From positions 1 to 34,672 of the forward strand of contig JARGNO010000042.1 in assembly GCA_029213165.1 (NCBI GenBank): a stretch of DNA of 34,672 nt, read 5' to 3'. Source of the DNA: Minwuia sp. Lineage in GTDB: Bacteria > Pseudomonadota > Alphaproteobacteria > Minwuiales > Minwuiaceae. This document shows positions 29,973-34,672 of the stretch, in pieces. The notes under the pieces are model-generated. The model did no database searches, was not told the origin of the DNA, and saw nothing but the letters and a program-made list of their open reading frames with translations. Both the position numbers and the translations under genes were made by a program. How positions within the stretch are numbered: position 1 is the first letter of the stretch; every line of letters starts with the position of its first letter.

Positions 29973-30575
29973 TCAGGACTCGTGCTGGCTGGTTGAACGG
30001 TCATCATCTGCCTGATCGGGAGGATTCGGAACTCCAAAGCCCACATCCAGGTAATCCCGCTCGGGAATGTGGAACAGTTCGACCGGACGCCGCCTCTGGT
30101 CCAGGTCATAGTTCTCCTCCTCCACCAGATCATCCAGAAACAGCATCAGGGGGCCCCCGGTATTGTGATGGCGCAGCGGGAAGCCCACTGCCTCCGCTAT
30201 CGTCCACTTGCCGGACTGATAGCGCGCGTGGTTGATCACCCGCATGCCGCAGGGATGTGTCGCGGTGGAATAGAGGTGATGGTAGGCCTCCGCCTGGCGT
30301 TCGGAACTGACAAAATCAAGATAGTTCCGCCCGGTCGGATCGACCCCGAACCGCGCCGCGATCGCAGTGCCGACCAGGCGAAGAACGGATTTTCCCGGTG
30401 TCGCCAGGTCGTGGATCACCAGATAGGGCAACAGGGGCTTGATCTGGCCCGGGTCGATCATTGCACGGGTCGGCACGTCGTCAGGTGTCTCGGCCCGCAG
30501 GTTCCACCAATAGTCACTCAGCGCCTGACACCGCGGGCTGCGAAACGCTGTCTTGTGACTCTTCTGCTGCACCAT
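29973..30575 (-). CDS. PAS_5-type PAS domain protein
   Basis: This 200-residue cytoplasmic protein reads as the alphaproteobacterial PAS_5 family. LSDYWWNLRAET comes near the start, then the FxxLLPYLVIHDL-like strand (KPLLPYLVIHDL), RLVGTAIAARFGVDPTGRNY as the PAS core, and GPLMLFLDDLVEEENYD at the end. No output domain is fused; the C-terminal 30 residues are charged and probably disordered. AAGGA is three bases before the ATG. The family is abundant in Rhodospirillales and has no general assigned function; ligand or cofactor cannot be inferred. Coupling to rmuC is seen directly, but whether it reflects a shared function is unknown. Confidence 0.85.
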   Translation of the reverse strand: MVQQKSHKTAFRSPRCQALSDYWWNLRAETPDDVPTRAMIDPGQIKPLLPYLVIHDLATPGKSVLRLVGTAIAARFGVDPTGRNYLDFVSSERQAEAYHHLYSTATHPCGMRVINHARYQSGKWTIAEAVGFPLRHHNTGGPLMLFLDDLVEEENYDLDQRRRPVELFHIPERDYLDVGFGVPNPPDQADDDRSTSQHES

Positions 30576-30612
30576 GTTCCTTACGCCCTACACGAACACA
30601 GGCCGACCGTCG

Positions 30613-30627
30613 GCTCACCGGTTGAGC
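30613..30627. promoter_or_regulatory. Inverted and direct repeats between divergent genes, possible operator
   Basis: GCTCACCGGTTGAGC has five-base arms around CCGGT. The element ACCGGTTG is repeated at 30641-30648, 24 bases further on. Both lie in the 145 bases between the PAS-domain gene and the aminotransferase gene. No confident promoter hexamers were found. Confidence 0.3.
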
Positions 30628-30720
30628 AATACTGTAGCATACCGGTTGCATTTCTCAGGTGACAGGCGGCACGGCGCGGCTACTCTGCCGGAAGATACTG
30701 CCGCAGACGGAAACCTCCCC

Positions 30721-31935
30721 ATGACCACACGCCCCGGACGCCAGTTCCTTCAGGTTCCCGGCCCGACGAACATTCCCGATCGCATCCTGAATGCCATGCA
30801 CCGTCCGGCGCTGGATTTTGCCAGTCCCGGTTTCATGGACATCGCCATCGACTGCTTCGAGAAGGTGAAACCGCTGTTTGGCACGGACGGTGAAGTCTTC
30901 TTCTACACCGCCTCCGGTCACGGCGCGTGGGAAGCGGCCTTCGTCAACCTGTTGGAGAAGGGCGACACGATCCTGATGCCGGAAACGGGTCGCTTCTCCC
31001 TGACCTGGGGCGAGATGGCGAATTCCTTCGGCCTGAAGATCGAGACCATTCCGAACGACTGGCGCACCGCCATCGATATCAATGCACTGGAAGACATCCT
31101 GCGCCGCGACACCGACCACCGGATCAAGGCCGTGCTGGCAGTTCACACGGAGACCGCGACCGGCGTCACCTCCGACGTGCGGGCCATGCGCACCGCGATC
31201 AATGCCGCCGGGCATCCGGCGCTGCTGGTCATCGACGCCATCGCGTCCTTCATGACAACCCCCCTGCCGATGGACGAGTGGGGCATCGATGTGGTGATCG
31301 CCGCTTGCCAGAAGGGGCTGATGATGCCCCCCGGCCTGTCCTTCACCGCCGCCGGACCAAAGGCACTTGCGGCCACGCGGCGTGTTGGCACCCTGCGCGA
31401 CTACTGGTCGTGGGATGCGCGGCTGGGGATGGAGCAGTACCGCCGGTTCTGCGGCACCGCGCCGGAGCATCTGATCTTCGGCCTGCGGGAATCCATCGCC
31501 ATGCTGAACGAATGGGGCCTGGATGCCGTCTTCGCCCGCCACGAGCGCTTGGCCGGTGCGGTCCGGGCCGCGGTGACCGAGTGGAGCCGTGGCGGTGCAC
31601 TGGAATTCAATGCCCTGCACCCGGAACAGCGGGCGTCGTCCCTGACCGTGGTGCGACGGACGGATGGCGGTGACGCCGACGAGATCCGCCAGACAGCACG
31701 GGAAGTCTTCGATGTCGCCGTGGGCGGCGGGCTGTCGCATCTCGCGGGGCTGGTGTTCCGCATCGGGCACATGGGCGACCTGAACGATCCGATGATCCTC
31801 GGCGCGCTGGCCGGAATCGAGGCAGCACTGATGCAAGCCGATGTGCCACACGAAAGCGGCTTGAGAGCCGCCACCGCGCATCTTGCCGCCACCGCGCCGG
31901 TACTGGAGAACCGGGATACCAGACGGATCGTCTGA
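30721..31935 (+). CDS. Class V aminotransferase, alanine/serine-glyoxylate aminotransferase type
   Basis: This 404-residue PLP enzyme has the family opening QVPGPTNIPDRIL (11-23), FYTASGHGAWEAA (61-73) for cofactor phosphate binding, HTETATGV (142-149), the PLP-ring Asp172 in VIDAIASF and the Schiff-base Lys198 in AACQKGLMMPPGL. It most resembles serine-glyoxylate or alanine-glyoxylate aminotransferases of the serine cycle and photorespiration-like routes; a purine-linked ureidoglycine transaminase is the main alternative. The open frame begins at 30574, but homology begins right after ATG 30721, preceded by CGGAAA. The C-terminal 30 residues extend past the fold without clear similarity. It is convergent with proC, 15 bases apart. 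Confidence 0.88.
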   Translation: MTTRPGRQFLQVPGPTNIPDRILNAMHRPALDFASPGFMDIAIDCFEKVKPLFGTDGEVFFYTASGHGAWEAAFVNLLEKGDTILMPETGRFSLTWGEMANSFGLKIETIPNDWRTAIDINALEDILRRDTDHRIKAVLAVHTETATGVTSDVRAMRTAINAAGHPALLVIDAIASFMTTPLPMDEWGIDVVIAACQKGLMMPPGLSFTAAGPKALAATRRVGTLRDYWSWDARLGMEQYRRFCGTAPEHLIFGLRESIAMLNEWGLDAVFARHERLAGAVRAAVTEWSRGGALEFNALHPEQRASSLTVVRRTDGGDADEIRQTAREVFDVAVGGGLSHLAGLVFRIGHMGDLNDPMILGALAGIEAALMQADVPHESGLRAATAHLAATAPVLENRDTRRIV

Positions 31936-31950
31936 GACCTCGCCGCGCCC

Positions 31951-32763
31951 TCAGCCTCCCAGTTCGCGACTGCGTTTCGTCGCCGCCCCGACGGCACGGT
32001 GCATCAGCGGGGCAAGCCCGTCGTCGGCCATCAGCACCTCCAGCGCGGCCTGCGTCGTGCCTCCGGGACTGGTGACGTTCTTGCGCAATGTACCCGGATC
32101 CTCCGCAGCGGCATGAGCCAGTGCGCCCGCCCCGTAGACGGTCTGCGATGCAAGCTGCGCGGCCAGTTCTTCCGGCAGACCGGCATCGACACCGGCCGCT
32201 GTCATGCATTCGATCATGTAGAACACATAGGCCGGTCCCGAACCGGAAACCCCGGTCACGGCATCCATCAGGCCTTCATCCTCGATCCAGGCAACCGCGC
32301 CGACCGCAGACAGCAGTTCATCGGCCCGCACCCGCATGGCCGCCGTCACATGGGCGTTGGCGCAGGCCACCAGCATGCCCTTGCCCACCGCGGCAGGCGT
32401 GTTCGGCATGGTGCGGACAATCGCAGCCTGTTCGCCGAGTACGCCCTCGAAGAAGCCGATGGTCGTGCCCGCCGCAATGGACAGGAACTGGGTCTGCGGC
32501 CCGACAAAGCGGGCAAAATTCCCCGTCACCTCGGCCATCATCTGCGGCTTGACCGCCAGGACAATACAATCGGGCCAGAAGCCTTCGGGAATATCATCGG
32601 CAGAGGCGACCGCCATGACACCGCGTGCCTGCAATGGTGACCGCAGGGCCTCCGTCGGTTCGACCACGACCACACTCGCCGGATCAGTGCCCTGATCCAG
32701 CCAGCCTGACAGCATCGCGACGCCCATCTTGCCGCAACCGACCAGCAACAGTCCCTCAGCCAT
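31951..32763 (-). CDS. proC: Pyrroline-5-carboxylate reductase ProC
   Basis: This 270-residue enzyme performs the last step of proline synthesis, reducing pyrroline-5-carboxylate with NAD(P)H. The Rossmann site GCGKMG is at 9-14, followed by VVVVEPTEAL, LAVKPQ (69-74), the RTMPNTP motif (117-123), VSGSGPAYVFY (172-182) and the C-terminal VTSPGGTTQAAL (230-241) that lines the active site. All expected residues are present and the length is normal. GGGAGAA stands about seven bases before the ATG. It follows the reductase gene by 18 bases on the same strand and is probably co-transcribed. Confidence 0.95.
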   Translation of the reverse strand: MAEGLLLVGCGKMGVAMLSGWLDQGTDPASVVVVEPTEALRSPLQARGVMAVASADDIPEGFWPDCIVLAVKPQMMAEVTGNFARFVGPQTQFLSIAAGTTIGFFEGVLGEQAAIVRTMPNTPAAVGKGMLVACANAHVTAAMRVRADELLSAVGAVAWIEDEGLMDAVTGVSGSGPAYVFYMIECMTAAGVDAGLPEELAAQLASQTVYGAGALAHAAAEDPGTLRKNVTSPGGTTQAALEVLMADDGLAPLMHRAVGAATKRSRELGG

Positions 32764-32781
32764 GTGGATTCTCCCGGAAAA

Positions 32782-33804
32782 TCAGTTCCAATTCGGGTCG
32801 TCGCCAACCTTGATCACGCGCTTGCCGAAATTCTCGCCCGCCAGCATTCCGATGAAGGCAGCGGGAGAATTCTCCAGCCCGAACATCATGTCCTCCGCCA
32901 CCGCCATGGTGCCATCGGCGATATGTCCTGCAGTCTCGTCAATGAACTGCTCGATCAGGTGCGCATGATCCCTTACCACGAAGCCGCGCATGTTGAGGCG
33001 CTTGGAAACCACCTCATTCACGTGTTTCAGATGATAGGGTTCGGCGAGATTGTACTGGCTGATCATGCCGCAGACAGCGATCCGGGCAAAGGGATTGGCA
33101 TGGGCCAGCACGGCGTCCAGGGTCTCCCCGCCCACATTCTCGAAATCGACATCGATGCCGTCACTGCAATGCAGCCGCAGCGCCTCCAGCACGCTGGGGG
33201 CGATGCGGTAGTTGAAGCCATCGTGGAAGCCGCATTCGCCGGTGATGAAACGGACCTTCTCATCGCTGCCGGCACTGCCGACCACGCGCGCGCCGGCGAT
33301 CCGTGCCAGTTGCCCGGCCACCTGACCGACGGCGCCGGAGGCGGCGGAGACGAAGACTGTCTCCCCGGGCTTTGGCTCCCCGATCAGCATCATGCCGACA
33401 TAGGCGGTGAGACCCGGAAAGCCCAGCGTGCCCAGATAATACGACAGCGGCGCGCGTGCGGAATCGACACGGCGCAGGCTTTCCCCGCCCTTCGCCACGG
33501 ACCAGTCGGCCCAGTCCAGCATACCGTAGACGAAGTCCCCTTCCCTGAAGTCGGGATTGCGGCTCTGCGCCACCTCACCGATGACCCGCCCGAAAAGCGG
33601 CTGGCCGATCTCGAACCCCGCCGCATAGGCGACACCGCCGCCCATCAGGCCGCGCATGTAAGGATCGACGGACATGTAGATATGCCGGACCAGCACATCC
33701 CCTTCGCCGAGATCGGGCGTGACCGCCTCCTGCATCGCAAAATTCTCTGGCAGCACGACCGTTTGCGGTCGGCTGTAGAGTGTTACCTGTCGTGTCGTTG
33801 GCAT
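32782..33804 (-). CDS. NADP-dependent zinc-free medium-chain oxidoreductase (CurA/LTB4DH-like)
   Basis: This 340-residue MDR protein belongs to the group of leukotriene B4 12-hydroxydehydrogenase, prostaglandin reductase and bacterial CurA, which reduce alpha,beta-unsaturated carbonyls. Seen are YMSVDPYMRG near residue 43, LGFPGLTAYVGM, the nucleotide-binding SAASGAVGQVAGQLARI, a VGSAGSDEK strand end, DVDFENVGGETLDAVL, and MRGFVVRDHAH. No zinc-ligand set is present, as expected. GGGGGGGA precedes the ATG by about six bases. Downstream is proC after 18 bases. The natural substrate is unknown; detoxification of reactive enals or enones is the usual family role. Confidence 0.9.
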   Translation of the reverse strand: MPTTRQVTLYSRPQTVVLPENFAMQEAVTPDLGEGDVLVRHIYMSVDPYMRGLMGGGVAYAAGFEIGQPLFGRVIGEVAQSRNPDFREGDFVYGMLDWADWSVAKGGESLRRVDSARAPLSYYLGTLGFPGLTAYVGMMLIGEPKPGETVFVSAASGAVGQVAGQLARIAGARVVGSAGSDEKVRFITGECGFHDGFNYRIAPSVLEALRLHCSDGIDVDFENVGGETLDAVLAHANPFARIAVCGMISQYNLAEPYHLKHVNEVVSKRLNMRGFVVRDHAHLIEQFIDETAGHIADGTMAVAEDMMFGLENSPAAFIGMLAGENFGKRVIKVGDDPNWN

Positions 33805-33875
33805 GGGATTCCCCCCCGGATTTCATGTCATGACGACGTGTCAGGCCCCAGTGTGACAGGTCCGGACGGGAAGCC

Positions 33876-34672
33876 TCAAGTCTGCTGAACACCTGGCGGC
33901 ATCCAGCGCAGCGCCATGATGGTGATGTCATCGGACGCGGGGGCGCCGTCAGCATGGCGTTTGACGTCTTCGTAGAGGGTCAGGTTGAGTTCTTCCGACA
34001 CCGCCCCCGGCTGCAACCGGCCGATCAGATCATGCAGGCGATCATTGCCGTAGAGTTCGCCCGCGTCATTCATCGCCTCCCCGATACCGTCGGAGGTGAT
34101 AAGCATCATCTCCCCCGGCGCCAGGTCAACGCTGTCGGCCATGTACATGAAGTCATCAAGCACGCAGACCGGGGGGCCGCCTCCCCCTTCCAGCACGCGA
34201 ATGCCGTCGGTCCCGGGCGTGAAGATGAGAGGCGGTTCATGACCGGCGTTGCAGTAATCCAAGTGTCCGGTGCGCAGATCGAGAATGCCCGCGAACAGCG
34301 TCACGAACAGCATGTTCGGGTTCTCCCGGCTGATCTCCTCGTTCGCGGCGGTCATGATGTCGTCGATCTGCTGGCGATCCCGCAACACAGCCGACTTGTA
34401 GAGTGCCTTGGAGATGGCCATGAACAGGCTTGCCGGAACGCCCTTGCCGGATACGTCACCAACCGACAGGAACAACCTGTCCTCATCGACCATGAAGAAG
34501 TCGAACAGGTCACCGCCGACATCGCGCGCCGGTTCCAGCATGGCCGCCAGTGAAAGCTGGCTGCTTATGTCAGGCAGGCTGTCCAGCCCGGGCAGCAGAC
34601 CGAGCTGGATTTCCCGCGCGGCATCCAGTTCACCCTGCAGCCGGGCCCTTTCCTCCCGCTGCAACTGCAGGT
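33876..34672 (-). CDS. SpoIIE/PP2C-type serine phosphatase (partial, N-terminus off the right edge)
   Basis: The visible 264 codons hold a complete SpoIIE/RsbU-type PPM phosphatase domain. A coiled-coil lead (ARLQGELDAAREIQLGLLP) is followed by DVGGDLFDFF and VGDVSGKGVPASLFMA with the metal-binding aspartates, then TLFAGILDLRTGHLDYCNAG, the GHEPPL motif and LITSDGIGEAMN. This lead is the usual linker from an N-terminal receiver, GAF or HAMP sensor, which must lie beyond the window. The apparent start at 34664 is a TTG inside the coiled coil, not a real start. Such enzymes dephosphorylate anti-sigma-factor antagonists; no partner gene is visible. It is the upstream neighbour of the reductase gene, 71 bases away. 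Confidence 0.92.
   Translation of the reverse strand, partial: LQLQREERARLQGELDAAREIQLGLLPGLDSLPDISSQLSLAAMLEPARDVGGDLFDFFMVDEDRLFLSVGDVSGKGVPASLFMAISKALYKSAVLRDRQQIDDIMTAANEEISRENPNMLFVTLFAGILDLRTGHLDYCNAGHEPPLIFTPGTDGIRVLEGGGGPPVCVLDDFMYMADSVDLAPGEMMLITSDGIGEAMNDAGELYGNDRLHDLIGRLQPGAVSEELNLTLYEDVKRHADGAPASDDITIMALRWMPPGVQQT

Noticed and set aside
30655-31881. 408-codon minus-strand frame opposite the aminotransferase
   Set aside because: It is an antisense shadow of a clearly recognised PLP enzyme, with His/Gln/Gly-rich composition typical of such shadows.

Overview
The window is GC-rich DNA from an alphaproteobacterium, most likely of the Rhodospirillales type. This rests on gene content rather than any marker gene: a CpdR-like response regulator, a DUF6468 protein and MotE between fliM and motor genes, a PAS_5-type protein, and a flgF-flgG-flgA-flgH order facing fliL-fliM. 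No rRNA, tRNA, CRISPR array, insertion sequence or prophage was seen. About 30 genes are supported.

Left part (1-7.5 kb). An MlaA/VacJ gene without a lipobox runs off the left edge. It is followed by an N-terminally truncated TauE/SafE remnant and a PECR-like short-chain dehydrogenase. Then comes an envelope and cell-cycle block: cpdR and a zinc-ribbon membrane protein on the minus strand, divergent from ftsE-ftsX-ydcF-like-plsC. The last four touch or overlap and look like one operon. A convergent SAM methyltransferase closes the block.

Centre left (7.5-17.1 kb). This is a small exopolysaccharide locus: two O-antigen polymerase/ligase-family membrane proteins, a PPP-type phosphatase, a secreted Sel1-repeat protein, an initiating undecaprenyl-phosphate sugar phosphotransferase, and a Wzc-like tyrosine autokinase that overlaps a small membrane-anchored protein gene. 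No flippase, no outer-membrane export protein and no further glycosyltransferase lie in the window, so the locus must rely on genes elsewhere.

Centre right (17.4-28.4 kb). Two divergent flagellar operons share a 239-bp control region. The minus-strand operon is fliL-fliM-DUF6468-motE, then two MotB-like single-pass proteins in tandem, then a 989-residue secreted protein with AMIN-like and TPR-like regions. Only the second MotB-like protein keeps the Asp that aligns with the ion-binding Asp of MotB, and no motA is present. This last part is the best candidate for an undescribed motor accessory system. The plus-strand operon is flgF-flgG-flgA-flgH, with a good sigma-54 type promoter in front and a strong intrinsic terminator behind.

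Right part (28.5-34.7 kb). Housekeeping and accessory genes: a PAS_5 protein with rmuC, an alanine/serine-glyoxylate-type aminotransferase, proC with an NADP-dependent medium-chain reductase, and a SpoIIE/PP2C phosphatase cut by the right edge. All functions come from motif reading and remembered family features; no database search was run.
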